A stretch of DNA of 64,000 bases from Noviherbaspirillum sp. L7-7A. Lineage in GTDB: Bacteria > Pseudomonadota > Gammaproteobacteria > Burkholderiales > Burkholderiaceae_D. The notes under the pieces are model-generated. The model was not told where the DNA came from, made no database searches, and was given only the letters and a program-made list of their open reading frames with translations. The number at the start of each line of letters is the position of its first letter. The stretch's first letter is position 1. Below, in pieces: positions 10,398 through 19,267 of the stretch. The stretch spans positions 3,596,001-3,660,000 of the forward strand of contig NZ_JAHQRJ010000001.1 in NCBI RefSeq assembly GCF_019052805.1, written 5' to 3'. A program made the position numbers and the translations under genes.

Positions 10398-10934
10398 TTA
10401 TTCCAGGGTTTCGACGATGTGCGAGAGATTGGTGTAGATGCACAGCTCGCCGGCGATGGTCAGCGAGCGCTTGACGATCTCTTCTGGCGACAGGTCGGTG
10501 TTTTCCTGCAGCGCCTTGGCGGCCGACTGCGCATAGACGCCGCCCGAGCCGATCGCGCCGATGCCGTCGGTGGGCTCCAGCACGTCGCCGTTGCCGGTGA
10601 TGATCAGCGTGCTTTCGCGGTCGGCCACCAGCAGCATCGCTTCCAGCCGCCGCAGCATGCGGTCGGTGCGCCAGTCCTTGGCCAGTTCGACCGAGGCGCG
10701 CATCAGGTTGCCCTGGTGCTTGTCGAGCTTGGCTTCGAAGCGCTCCAGCAGCGTGAAGGCGTCGGCGGTGCCGCCGGCGAATCCGGCCAGCACCTTGCCC
10801 TGGTGCAGCCTGCGCACCTTGCGCGCGGTCCCCTTGACGACGACATTGCCCAGCGTGACCTGGCCGTCGCCGCCCAGCGCAACCACGTTGCCGCGGCGCA
10901 CGGAAAGGATGGTGGTGCCGTGAAATTGTTCCAT
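10398..10934 (-). CDS. hslV: ATP-dependent protease peptidase subunit HslV
   Basis: 178 residues of a proteasome-type threonine peptidase. The start at 10934 is supported by AGAGG five bases upstream. The protein begins [15 protein letters not shown], so removal of six residues exposes the catalytic N-terminal Thr (mature TTILSV). The [14 protein letters not shown] stretch and the C-terminal half are typical. A longer frame upstream is non-homologous. It forms the HslVU protease with the following gene. Confidence 0.98.
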   Translation of the reverse strand: MEQFHGTTILSVRRGNVVALGGDGQVTLGNVVVKGTARKVRRLHQGKVLAGFAGGTADAFTLLERFEAKLDKHQGNLMRASVELAKDWRTDRMLRRLEAMLLVADRESTLIITGNGDVLEPTDGIGAIGSGGVYAQSAAKALQENTDLSPEEIVKRSLTIAGELCIYTNLSHIVETLE

Positions 10935-11046
10935 GCTTGCCTCTGAAATGAATGACCGGGCGCGTTGCAACCCGTGGCGGCGCCCGGTCCGAATCAGAAG
11001 AATGGGGCCGCCGGGAACAATTACAAGGCTGGCACCACCGCCTGCA

Positions 11047-12336
11047 TCAGTGCTTGCGCGGCGACACGCGGACGATGTCGGTCAGGCCGATCATCGAGAA
11101 CAGCGCCAGCACCAGCCGGCTGACATGGTGCATTTCGATGGTGCGGCCATTGCGGGCCAGCGGCGCCAGTCCCATCATCAGCTGCCCCGCGGCGCTGAAA
11201 TCGACCCGGTCCAGGCGCGCGCAGTCGAGCACCAGCGGATCATGCAGGTCGGCATGCTGGGCAATCGCGGCCAGCAGCGGCTCGGTGCGGCCGTCCACTG
11301 CGGCGGGCATCATGAAAGCGCTGCCGCCGGGCTGCTCGGCCGCATCTTCCCGCGCGGCGCTGCTGCCATGCACCGGCGGCACGAACGGCGGCGGCGAGAC
11401 TTCGAAGGTGATGCAGTAGTCGATGCTGGTTTCCTCGAACTCGTGCTCGCGGTTCTGCAGGCGCAGGATTTCCAGCAGCAGCAGCCAGGGCGCCTCGGTT
11501 TCGTCGCGACGGCCGACTTCCAGGATGGCACGGATGCGCGCGGTCAGCTCATTGGCGCCGATCACGGACACATCATGCTGCTGCAGCTTCTTCAGCGTGC
11601 GCAGCAGCAGGCCGCAGCCGACCGGCGCGACTTCGGTCACGCGGCCGAATTCGAGCCGCAACGCCTGATGCTGTTCAGCAATTTTGAGCACCTTTTCCAC
11701 CAGCTTGACGATGCTGGCGTCGAGCTTGCCGGCAAAGGCCACCGATGGCAGCGCCAGGCGGGTGGATGCCGGCGGCAGCGTCTTGCGCCAGGCCGGCGGC
11801 GAGGTCTCGAAGCGGCGGGCATAGTCGATCGACAGATGCTCGAACTCGGTCTGCCGGCCCGTGGCCTGGTACAGGTCGAACAGCATCAGCCAGGCATCGA
11901 CACCGGCCTCGGGCTCGGCCACCGCCATGCGCAGCATCTGCTCGGCGACTTCGTCCTGCTCGTTGGCAAACAGGATCGCCGCTTCCTCCAGGATGGGCGC
12001 GGCTTCGGAGGCATTGACTTCCAGCCCCAGGCCGCGCACTTCCGCACCGAGCAGCATGTCGGTGGAGTTGGCGAGGTCGGGCAGGGTGTTCTGCGAGGCT
12101 TCCGGCGGCGCCGTCTGGCTGTTGGTGGTGAGCAGGTGGGAAGGAACGAACTCGGACGACATCTCGGATTCGATGGCGTCGATCTTTTTGGCGGTATCGG
12201 AAGCGCGATGGCTGCGCTGGCGCTGCTGCTCGGTATCGGGCGGCGCGGGCGCGGCCGGCGTGCGGGAGCGCGGCGCGTCCTTGTCGCCGGGCGCCGGTGG
12301 CGCATCCTTTTTGCCGAATAGACCGAAGAGTCCCAC
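11047..12336 (-). CDS. Two-STAS-domain protein with FimV/TPR-like repeats
   Basis: 429 residues. The N-terminus is a Lys/Pro/Ala-rich linker (about 1-60). There is an internal duplication: a helical block ending in [18 protein letters not shown] (near 160) and again in [18 protein letters not shown] (near 315), each followed by a STAS-like anti-sigma-antagonist fold ([14 protein letters not shown]... and [20 protein letters not shown]...). The GTG start has AGGA five bases ahead. STAS domains usually bind partner proteins or nucleotides; no partner kinase is nearby. I recall an equivalent gene beside hslV in related genomes. The role is unknown. Confidence 0.75.
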   Translation of the reverse strand: MGLFGLFGKKDAPPAPGDKDAPRSRTPAAPAPPDTEQQRQRSHRASDTAKKIDAIESEMSSEFVPSHLLTTNSQTAPPEASQNTLPDLANSTDMLLGAEVRGLGLEVNASEAAPILEEAAILFANEQDEVAEQMLRMAVAEPEAGVDAWLMLFDLYQATGRQTEFEHLSIDYARRFETSPPAWRKTLPPASTRLALPSVAFAGKLDASIVKLVEKVLKIAEQHQALRLEFGRVTEVAPVGCGLLLRTLKKLQQHDVSVIGANELTARIRAILEVGRRDETEAPWLLLLEILRLQNREHEFEETSIDYCITFEVSPPPFVPPVHGSSAAREDAAEQPGGSAFMMPAAVDGRTEPLLAAIAQHADLHDPLVLDCARLDRVDFSAAGQLMMGLAPLARNGRTIEMHHVSRLVLALFSMIGLTDIVRVSPRKH

Positions 12337-12490
12337 GTTGTCCTGCCGCCTTTGCTGAACTGTGCCGAAGAGGGAGCGCCGCGGTGAAGGGTGCCGTGGC
12401 AGCCACGGCTTGCCGCACGCAAGTCCGGCAAGGATACCACGCAGCCATGCCGGGCTTGCAAGCGGCCGGGAAGCCTGGCCGCGGCGCCGC

Positions 12491-14476
12491 CTAGAACGCC
12501 GTGCGCACGCCGACGATCAGGTTGCGGCCCGGCAGCGGCGCCTGGTCCTTCAGCACCGAGGTGGACAGGCGGATGTCCTGGTTCAGCAGGTTGCGGGCCA
12601 GCAGGAACCAGGTCACGTCGTAGCGGCCCAGGTTCTGGGTATAGGACAGGTTCGCATCCAGCTGGGTATAGCCGGGCGTGACGCTGGTCTCGAAGCTGGC
12701 CAGGCGGTCCTGGCGCAGCGCCCGCAGCAGCGAGGCGCCGCCGCGCCACGGGCCCTGCCGGTAATTGACATCGATGCCGAAGCGGCTTGCCGGCTGCAGC
12801 GGCAGATTGCCGGCATTTTCCAGCCGGCCGCGGGAGGTGTCGGCAAACAGCCGGCCGGACCAGCCTGCGCCGCGCTGGTTGTAGCCGATCTCCGCTTCGG
12901 CGCCGCGGATCGTCGCATCGCCCTGGCGGAAGATGCGCTCGTTGAGCTCGTCGCCCGGATTGCCGGCGTCATCGAGCTGGCGTCCGGTGATGTCGCCATA
13001 GACGAAGTTCCTGACGCGGTTGTAGAACAGATTGGTTTTCCAGCGCACCAGGCCCTCGGTCTTCTGCAGGCTCAGTTCCAGGTTGCGCGAGGTTTCCTTC
13101 CTGAAGGACGAACTGCCGATGTCATAGGTGCGGGTCGCCTCATGCGGTCCGCTGGAATACAACTCCTCGGTGGACGGCGCGCGCTGCGCCAGCGAGCCGG
13201 TCAGGCCCAGGCCGTAGCCAGGCTGGAATGCCCACAGTCCGCCCAGCGACCAGGAGCCGAGGTCGAAACTGCGTTCGCGCTGGCCGTCAGGCGTGCGCTT
13301 GACCGATTCCAGCCGGCCGCCGACGCTGACCTTCAGCGGCCCGAAGTCGCGTTCCTCGACCAGAAAGCCCGCCATCGAGCGCGACCGGGTGGCCGGCACG
13401 GTCGCGCCGCTGCCATCGGCCGCCAGCGCCGAGAAGCGCTCGTTGTCGGCCTGCAGGCCGAAGGTGCCGCGCCAGCCGGCAATGCGCTGATGGGTCAGTT
13501 CCAGCCGTGTTTCGAATGCCCGGTTCCTGAAATTGGTCTGCGGCACATTGTCGGCATTGAGTTCGTCATGCTGGTAATCGGTGTAGCCCAGGCGCAGCCG
13601 CGCGCTTTCGAAGCCGGCAAACGGGTTTTTGACCAGGCTGTCGATGTCGTAGCGGGTCTGGTCGAGGTCGATGCGCGCGCCTTCCCCGGTCGGTATGCCG
13701 TAGCGCTTGTTGAGGGTGGCCACCGAGGCGCCGACATAGCCCCAGGACTGCACGGTCGACAGGCCGACGCCGAGGCTGTTCTGGCGCGAGAAGGAATTGG
13801 GCAGGCGGCCGGAGGCGGACGAGGGGTCATTGCGCACCTGGTAGTCCGGAATCCGGTAGTCGTCGGCATTGCGCACATTGCCATCCACATGCAGGCCGAT
13901 CGCGCCGGCGGCGCCGTCGAGCGACAGCGACAGGCTTTTCGCCCGGTCGACGCTGCCGTAGCGTACCTCGGCCTCGCCGGTGGGCGCCGGCGCCAGCGTG
14001 GTCGGGATGCGGTCGTTGATCACATTGACCAGGCCGCCGATCGCGCCCGAGCCGTACAGCAGCGAGGCCGGGCCGCGCAGGATCTCGACCTGGCGAGCGG
14101 TGGCGCTGTCGGCGGCGACCGCATGGTCGTTCGACAGCGTGGACACATCCGATATCGACATGCCGTTCTGCAGCATCTTCACCCGGGCGCCTTCCAGCCC
14201 GCGGATGATGGGGCGCGAGGCGCCGGCGCCGAAGGCGGAACTGGACACGCCCAGTTCATGCGACAGGGTCTCGCCCAGCGAGCCGGCCTGGCGGTTGCGC
14301 AGTTCATCGCCCGAGACGACGCGCGCCGGCGTCAGGATCTGGGCGTTTTCATCGCCGGCCAGCGGGCTGGTGGTGACGGTGACTTCGGGCAGCGCATCGG
14401 CGGCATGCAGGGAAGGGGCGTGAGCGGCGCAGGCGAGAAACACGGCGCGCGCCAGCGTGGAGCGTTGGAATGGCAT
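12491..14476 (-). CDS. TonB-dependent outer-membrane receptor, ZnuD-like
   Basis: 661 residues: signal peptide (AVFLACAAHAPSLHAAD), plug domain from about residue 28 (VTVTTSPLAGDENAQ), with SRPIIRGLEGARVKMLQNGM and the VEILRGPASLLYGSGAIGG motif typical of the plug, and a 22-strand-type barrel ending in RNLIVGVRTAF with a terminal Phe. ATG 14476 has AGGA six bases upstream. The plug resembles zinc receptors of the ZnuD type, and the neighbours (a one-Cys DksA, a His/Cys membrane protein, a COG0523 GTPase) also point to zinc. The substrate is inferred; haem or another metal complex is possible. TonB energises such receptors. Confidence 0.85.
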   Translation of the reverse strand: MPFQRSTLARAVFLACAAHAPSLHAADALPEVTVTTSPLAGDENAQILTPARVVSGDELRNRQAGSLGETLSHELGVSSSAFGAGASRPIIRGLEGARVKMLQNGMSISDVSTLSNDHAVAADSATARQVEILRGPASLLYGSGAIGGLVNVINDRIPTTLAPAPTGEAEVRYGSVDRAKSLSLSLDGAAGAIGLHVDGNVRNADDYRIPDYQVRNDPSSASGRLPNSFSRQNSLGVGLSTVQSWGYVGASVATLNKRYGIPTGEGARIDLDQTRYDIDSLVKNPFAGFESARLRLGYTDYQHDELNADNVPQTNFRNRAFETRLELTHQRIAGWRGTFGLQADNERFSALAADGSGATVPATRSRSMAGFLVEERDFGPLKVSVGGRLESVKRTPDGQRERSFDLGSWSLGGLWAFQPGYGLGLTGSLAQRAPSTEELYSSGPHEATRTYDIGSSSFRKETSRNLELSLQKTEGLVRWKTNLFYNRVRNFVYGDITGRQLDDAGNPGDELNERIFRQGDATIRGAEAEIGYNQRGAGWSGRLFADTSRGRLENAGNLPLQPASRFGIDVNYRQGPWRGGASLLRALRQDRLASFETSVTPGYTQLDANLSYTQNLGRYDVTWFLLARNLLNQDIRLSTSVLKDQAPLPGRNLIVGVRTAF

Positions 14477-14572
14477 GGAATTTCCTGAAACGGGATCAAA
14501 CGGGAATGCGGGCCTGTTCGCAGCTAGGGAGAAAGCGGCAGCGGCCCGGCATGGTCAACAGGTTTGGGCAGT

Positions 14573-14938
14573 TCAGGAAAGCGGCGGCGCGCGGGAAGAG
14601 AAATGGCAGTGGAAGGGCTGCTGCCAGGAGGCATAGGCGCTCCACAACGCCAGCACGGCAACGCCGGGCAGCAGCGGCGCCGTGTAGGGCGGCGTCGACA
14701 GCGCGGCGGGCAGCGTGGCATCGTCGAATGCCGCGCAGGAGTGGGTCGGATCGACGGTCGGGCTCTGGCGCCCGCTGTCAGCGAGGCCCGCCTTGACGAC
14801 CTGGGCCGGCCCGGCAAGCTGCCAGCCGGCATGGGCAATGCGGTGTCCCAGTCCCAGCCACTGCGCCGCCAGCAGGCAGCACAGCATCAGCAGCGCCAGG
14901 GCGCTGCGGCTGGTAACGGGGACACGGGCGGGTTTCAA
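14573..14938 (-). CDS. Small membrane protein (DUF2946-like), coupled to dksA
   Basis: About 121 residues. An N-terminal hydrophobic segment (ALALLMLCCLLAAQWLGLGH) and a second one (LLPGVAVLALWSAYASW) flank an external-looking loop with HSCAAFDDATL; the end has FHCHFSSRAPP. The Cys/His pairs could bind a metal, which would fit the ZnuD-type receptor gene downstream. Start choice: the TTG at 14938-14936 overlaps the dksA stop as TTGA, implying translational coupling; a longer frame to 15052 would overlap dksA by over 100 bases and is non-homologous. Family placement is from general resemblance only. Confidence 0.65.
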   Translation of the reverse strand: MKPARVPVTSRSALALLMLCCLLAAQWLGLGHRIAHAGWQLAGPAQVVKAGLADSGRQSPTVDPTHSCAAFDDATLPAALSTPPYTAPLLPGVAVLALWSAYASWQQPFHCHFSSRAPPLS

Positions 14939-15381
14939 TCGCCGTACAGCTTCTGTTTCAGTTCGCGGCGCTGCTGCGCTTCCAGCGACAGCGTGGCGGT
15001 CGGGCGGGCCAGGAGACGCGGGATGCCGATCGGCTCGCCGGTTTCCTCGCACCAGCCGTAGTCGCCGGCGTCGATGGCGGCAATCGACTGCTGCACCTTC
15101 TTCAGCAGCTTGCGCTCGCGGTCGCGGGTGCGCAGTTCCAGCGCATGCTCTTCCTCGATGGTCGCGCGGTCCGCCGGATCGGGCACCAGCACGGTTTCGC
15201 GCAGATGCTCCGTGGTTTCGCCGGCATTCTTGAGCAGGTCCTTTTCAAGCTGTTGCAGACGGGCGCGGAAAAACGCCAGCTGCGCGGCATTCATGTAATC
15301 CTTCTCGCCCATTTTCAGAATTTCTTCTTCGGTGAGGAGAGGCGCGTCAGCGACGGTTGGTTTGGTTGTCTTGGTTGCCAC
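14935..15381 (-). CDS. dksA: RNA polymerase-binding transcription factor DksA
   Basis: 148 residues. DksA enters the RNA polymerase secondary channel and, with ppGpp, adjusts rRNA and amino-acid promoters. The coiled coil spans about 35-110 with the acidic tip (LVPDPADRATIEEEHALELR). The zinc finger region reads DYGWCEETGEPIG then RPTATLSLEAQQRR: only one of the four zinc Cys remains, so it should fold without zinc. I recall this as usual for betaproteobacterial DksA. GTG start at 15381. The stop overlaps the TTG of the next gene. A 13-base palindrome lies 37 bases upstream. Confidence 0.95.
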   Translation of the reverse strand: MATKTTKPTVADAPLLTEEEILKMGEKDYMNAAQLAFFRARLQQLEKDLLKNAGETTEHLRETVLVPDPADRATIEEEHALELRTRDRERKLLKKVQQSIAAIDAGDYGWCEETGEPIGIPRLLARPTATLSLEAQQRRELKQKLYGD

Positions 15382-15417
15382 TTCGGTAACTTTCGAAACT
15401 ACGGTTTAGTCAATGTA

Positions 15418-15430
15418 TCCGTTAAACGGA
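15418..15430. promoter_or_regulatory. 13-base perfect palindrome upstream of dksA
   Basis: TCCGTT-A-AACGGA lies 37 bases before the dksA start codon, in the 240-base gap to the COG0523 gene. It has operator geometry, but I cannot name a regulator; it does not look like a Zur or Fur site. The rest of the gap (15431-15625) shows no gene. Confidence 0.4.
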
Positions 15431-15625
15431 CAAACGTTTTGTTGCTGCTCAGTAGTATGCCGGAATGCGGAATGCTGTCAAAGAGGAAATGCCGGCAGAT
15501 GTCGTTTTGTTGGGCAGTCATCCTGCATGAGTACCGGATTGCAGACTTCACTGTCCACCACGCTGACTGCCCTTATACGCCTTTCTGCGCGGCGCCGTGG
15601 CGGGGTTTAAAAAAACCGCAACAGT

Positions 15626-16675
15626 TTATACCAAACACTGTTCCAGTCCTTGAAGAAAAACATCCTGCGGCAGGTTCACGCCGATGAACACCATCTTGCT
15701 GCCACGCTCCTCGTCATCCAGCCAGGGCGCGCCTATATCCGAGCCCATGGTCTGGTGCACGCCCTGGAACACTACCTTGCGGTCCGCGCCCTGCATGTAA
15801 AGAATGCCCTTGTAGCGCAGCATGCGCGGCCCGAACACCTGGATCAGCCCGCCCAGGAAGTTGTCCAGCCGGGCGGTGTCGAACGGGCGCTGGCTGCGGA
15901 ACACGAAGGCGGCGATGTCGTCGGTGTGGTTGTGATGATCGTGATGGTTGCAGTGTTCGCCATGCTCATGATCGTGGCCGTGTCCATGGTCGTGCCCGCA
16001 GTGCTCGTCATGCACATGCTCCGCCTCGGCCAGGAAGTCGGGATCGATGTCGAGCTTGTCGTTGAGGTTGAAGCCGCGCAGGTCCAGAAGGCCCGAGATC
16101 GGCAGGCCGTCCAGGCTGTTGCTGGTGATCGGGGCGCGCGGGTTGATGCGCTTCAGGCGCGCCGTCAGCTGCGCCACTTCCTCCGGGCTGCACAGGTCGG
16201 TCTTGGACAGCAGGATGCGGTCGGCGAAACCGACCTGGCGCTGCGCCTCCTCGCGGTCGTCGAGCTGCTGCATGCCATGTTTTGCGTCGACGATGGTGAT
16301 CACCGCGTCGAGCATGTAATGCAGGCTGACTTCCTCGTCCATGAAGAAGGTCTGCGCCACCGGGCCGGGATTGGCCAGGCCCGTGGTCTCGATCACCACA
16401 TGGTCGAACTGCAGTTCGCCGGCATTGCGCCTGATGGCCAGCGTGGACAGCGCGCCGATCAGGTCGCCGCGCACCGTGCAGCAGATGCAGCCGTTGTTCA
16501 TCTCCACGATCTGCTCGTTGCTGTCCTGGACCAGGATCTCGTTGTCGATGTTCTCGGCGCCGAACTCGTTCTCGATCACGGCGATGCGGTGCCCGTGCGG
16601 CTCCTTCAGCAGCCGGTTCAGCAGCGTGGTTTTGCCGGCGCCCAGAAAGCCGGTCAGGATGGTGGTCGGAATCAT
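15626..16675 (-). CDS. COG0523 (CobW/ZNG1-type) GTP-dependent metallochaperone
   Basis: 349 residues. A G3E-family GTPase: Walker A GFLGAGKTTLLNR at residues 9-21, the metal-binding CICC motif (NNGCICCTVRGDL) near 62-65, Walker B region VVIETTGLANPGP, the SKTD base-recognition motif, then a long His/Asp-rich linker (about 222-250, over a dozen His) before the CobW C-terminal domain. Such proteins deliver zinc or cobalt to client enzymes; the His-rich loop and the zinc-type neighbours favour zinc. GGAG lies about ten bases before ATG 16675. It is the last gene of the acyltransferase-dapF-xerC run, 18 bases after xerC. Confidence 0.92.
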   Translation of the reverse strand: MIPTTILTGFLGAGKTTLLNRLLKEPHGHRIAVIENEFGAENIDNEILVQDSNEQIVEMNNGCICCTVRGDLIGALSTLAIRRNAGELQFDHVVIETTGLANPGPVAQTFFMDEEVSLHYMLDAVITIVDAKHGMQQLDDREEAQRQVGFADRILLSKTDLCSPEEVAQLTARLKRINPRAPITSNSLDGLPISGLLDLRGFNLNDKLDIDPDFLAEAEHVHDEHCGHDHGHGHDHEHGEHCNHHDHHNHTDDIAAFVFRSQRPFDTARLDNFLGGLIQVFGPRMLRYKGILYMQGADRKVVFQGVHQTMGSDIGAPWLDDEERGSKMVFIGVNLPQDVFLQGLEQCLV

Positions 16676-16693
16676 GGCTTGCGCTCCTTGGTG

Positions 16694-17677
16694 TCAGGCG
16701 TCGCGCTTCTTGGCGCGCGGATGCGCGGCATCATACACCTGCGCCAGGCGCATGAAGTCGAGCGAGGTATAGACCTGGGTCGAGGAAATCGAGGCATGGC
16801 CCAGCATTTCCTGCACCGCCCGCAGGTCGCCCGAGGACTGCAGCAGATGCGAGGCGAAGGAATGGCGCATCACATGCGGGTGGACGTTGGACGGGATGCC
16901 CAGCGCCAGCGCATGCGCGCTGATGCGGCTGTGGACCATGCGCGGCGTCATGCGCTTGCCGCGCACCGACAGGAACAGCGCATGGCGCGCCAGGCCGGAA
17001 TCGGGCCGCAGCAATTCCCCGCGCGCCGGCAGCCAGGCGCGCAGCGCCTCCAGCGCGGCTCGTCCAACGGGCACGGTGCGCTTCTTGCCGCCCTTGCCGG
17101 TGACATGCACCTCGCCGGAGGCATCGTCCACCCAGCCGGCCGACTCGTGGCCTTCCTCGCGCACATAGGCCACGTCCAGCGACACCAGTTCCGACACCCG
17201 CAGGCCGCTGGAATAGAGCAGCTCGAACATGGCGCGGTTGCACAGCTCGTTCGGCGCCTGCGGGTCGCTGCCCGGCCGCGGCTGCGACACCAGTTGCACC
17301 GCATGGTCGGCCGACAGCGCCTTGGGCAGCGCCTTGCCGCGCCGGGGCGGACGAATGCCATCGACCGGGTTCGATGCCAGCGGCAGCTGTTCCGACAGCC
17401 AGTTGTAGAAGCCGCGCCAGGCCGAGAGCCGGCGCGCGATCGAGCGCGGATGCAGACCGCTGCCATGCAGCTGCGAAGCGAATTTGCGGATATGGAAATG
17501 CGACAGCGCTTCCAGCGCCGGCGCCTCGGCCGGCGGCGGAAAGGCGGCCACGATCAGGCGCTCCAGTTCGGCCAGTTCATGGCGGTAGCCGGTGACCGTG
17601 TAGGGCGACAGCCGGCGCTGGGTTTCCAGGTTCTGCAGGTAGCCGGCGTAGTGGGCCTGTCGCTGCTGCGCGCTCAT
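16694..17677 (-). CDS. xerC: Tyrosine recombinase XerC
   Basis: 327 residues. XerC with XerD resolves chromosome dimers at dif. The N-terminal SAM-like DNA-binding domain covers about 1-105, and the catalytic domain follows with Arg in SSGLRVSELVSLD, Lys in GKGGKKRTVP, HVMRHSFASHLL, LGHASISSTQVYT and the nucleophile Tyr in QVYTSLD. ATG 17677 is five bases past the DUF484 stop. The frame extends upstream to 17773 but reads out-of-frame DUF484 sequence there. The order dapF-DUF484-xerC is a well-known proteobacterial arrangement. Confidence 0.97.
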   Translation of the reverse strand: MSAQQRQAHYAGYLQNLETQRRLSPYTVTGYRHELAELERLIVAAFPPPAEAPALEALSHFHIRKFASQLHGSGLHPRSIARRLSAWRGFYNWLSEQLPLASNPVDGIRPPRRGKALPKALSADHAVQLVSQPRPGSDPQAPNELCNRAMFELLYSSGLRVSELVSLDVAYVREEGHESAGWVDDASGEVHVTGKGGKKRTVPVGRAALEALRAWLPARGELLRPDSGLARHALFLSVRGKRMTPRMVHSRISAHALALGIPSNVHPHVMRHSFASHLLQSSGDLRAVQEMLGHASISSTQVYTSLDFMRLAQVYDAAHPRAKKRDA

Positions 17678-17681
17678 GGTC

Positions 17682-18344
17682 TTATCCCAGCAGGCTGCCC
17701 AGCGCGGCGCTGGCGGTGCCGGCGAAGCGGACCAGGAAGTCGGTCGACATGGTTTCGGAAAAACGCTGCGCATCCGGCGAACCTAGCACCAAAAGGCCAA
17801 AGCTCTGCTGCGCACCCGGCGCGCGCAACGGCAGCATGGCGATCGATTTCACGGCTGCTGGCTCGTCCAGCCAGGACGCCGCCTCGAAGTCGTTGTTGGG
17901 GCCGCAGAACGGCGCATCCAGGCCATTGGCGAAGATCCGGATGTCGTCCGACGCCGGCGCGGCAAACCAGGCCTGCGCATGCGGCGCGGCCACGCTCCAC
18001 AGCCGCAGCGTGGCCTGCGGCACATCGAAGCGCTGGCGCAGGCCATCGACCAGGATGCGCGGCAGTTCGGTGTCGTGTCGGCTGGCCAAGAGGCTGCAGG
18101 TCCACTGATGGAATTTCCCGGCGATCTGGTCGTTCTCATGGCCGTTGCGCATCAGCGCGGCCAGCTTCATCTCCAGCGCCTTGTGCTTCTCGCGCAGCAC
18201 TTCCATCTGCCGCTCCTGCAGCGAGATGGCGCGGCCGGAAAAACCGCTGGTCAGTTTGACGGCAGCGAGCAGCTCGCTGTGCTCTTCGAAGAAATCCGGA
18301 TGGCTGGCAAGGTAGGCGGCAACGGCGGTGGATTCGAGGGACAT
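17682..18344 (-). CDS. DUF484 family protein
   Basis: 220 residues. The N-terminus (VAAYLASHPDFFEEHSELL) is the DUF484 signature, followed by a short coiled coil (about 38-75) and a GAF-like domain (about 80-215). The function is unknown; it always sits between dapF and xerC in this kind of operon, which suggests a role near cell division or chromosome segregation, but that is inference. Start ATG 18344 was chosen over a longer frame running into the dapF region, because the homologous sequence begins at MSLESTAV. Confidence 0.92.
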   Translation of the reverse strand: MSLESTAVAAYLASHPDFFEEHSELLAAVKLTSGFSGRAISLQERQMEVLREKHKALEMKLAALMRNGHENDQIAGKFHQWTCSLLASRHDTELPRILVDGLRQRFDVPQATLRLWSVAAPHAQAWFAAPASDDIRIFANGLDAPFCGPNNDFEAASWLDEPAAVKSIAMLPLRAPGAQQSFGLLVLGSPDAQRFSETMSTDFLVRFAGTASAALGSLLG

Positions 18345-18390
18345 GAGTTTCGGTGTCGGTGACGATGGATCGGAAGCGCGATGGAAACGT

Positions 18391-18411
18391 TGATTGCTGA
18401 TTGCTGATTGC
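18391..18411. repeat. Short tandem repeat (TGATTGC)3
   Basis: Three perfect seven-base units followed by a partial one that runs into the dapF stop codon. It fills part of the 70-base spacer between dapF and the DUF484 gene. Confidence 0.85.
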
Positions 18412-18415
18412 TGAT

Positions 18416-19267
18416 TCAGAGTTCGATTTCGCCGTCGAACACGGTCACGGCCGGGCCGGTCAGCAGCACCGGCGCATTGCCGCCGGCCCAGGCGATGGAC
18501 AGGTCGCCGCCGCGGGTCGCGACCTTCACCGGCGTATCCAGCAGGCCGCGCCGGATGCCTGCCACCACCGCCGCGCAGGCGCCGGTGCCGCAGGCCAGCG
18601 TCTCGCCGGCGCCGCGCTCGAACACCCGCAGCCGGATCGCATGGCGGCCAAGAACCTGCATGAAGCCGGCATTGACCCGTTTCGGAAAGCGCGGATGCTG
18701 CTCGATCGCCGGGCCCTGGCTGGCCACCGGCGCGGTCTCGCTGTCTTCCACCACCTGCACCGCATGCGGATTGCCCATCGAGACGGCGGAAACCCATACC
18801 GTGGCGCCATCAATGTCGAGCGGCCACAGCGTGTCGTGGCCCTGCGGCCGGCCTTCCAGGCCTGCGGCATCGAACGGCACCCGGGCAGGGTCCAGGATGG
18901 GCGCGCCCATGTCGACCGTGATGCCGCCATCGGCTTCCAGGCGCGGCTCGATCACGCCCGACAGGGTTTCGACCCGGATGGCGCGCTTGTCGGTCAGGCC
19001 TTTTTCGGTCACATAGCGCACGAAGGCGCGGGCGCCATTGCCGCACTGCTCAACCTCGCCGCCGTCGCTGTTATAGATCCGGTAACGAAAATCCACGCCG
19101 GCAGACTGCGGCCGCTCCACCACCAGCATCTGGTCGGCGCCGACGCCGAAACGGCGGTCGGCCAGGCGGCGCCACTGCGCGGGCGTGAAATCGATCTGCT
19201 GGTGGATGGCGTCGATGACCACGAAGTCATTGCCGGCGCCGTGCATCTTGGTGAATTTGAGTTTCAT
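18416..19267 (-). CDS. dapF: Diaminopimelate epimerase
   Basis: 283 residues. Interconverts LL- and meso-diaminopimelate for lysine and peptidoglycan synthesis. The two catalytic cysteines are present: [10 protein letters not shown] (about residue 75) and ACGTGACAA (near 220). The start [19 protein letters not shown] is typical. ATG 19267 overlaps the stop of the upstream acyltransferase gene (ATGA), so the pair is translationally coupled. Confidence 0.98.
   Translation of the reverse strand: MKLKFTKMHGAGNDFVVIDAIHQQIDFTPAQWRRLADRRFGVGADQMLVVERPQSAGVDFRYRIYNSDGGEVEQCGNGARAFVRYVTEKGLTDKRAIRVETLSGVIEPRLEADGGITVDMGAPILDPARVPFDAAGLEGRPQGHDTLWPLDIDGATVWVSAVSMGNPHAVQVVEDSETAPVASQGPAIEQHPRFPKRVNAGFMQVLGRHAIRLRVFERGAGETLACGTGACAAVVAGIRRGLLDTPVKVATRGGDLSIAWAGGNAPVLLTGPAVTVFDGEIEL

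Noticed and set aside
15382-15625. Zur operator for the zinc-type cluster
   Set aside because: No AT-rich palindrome of the GTTATA-N-TATAAC kind was seen.
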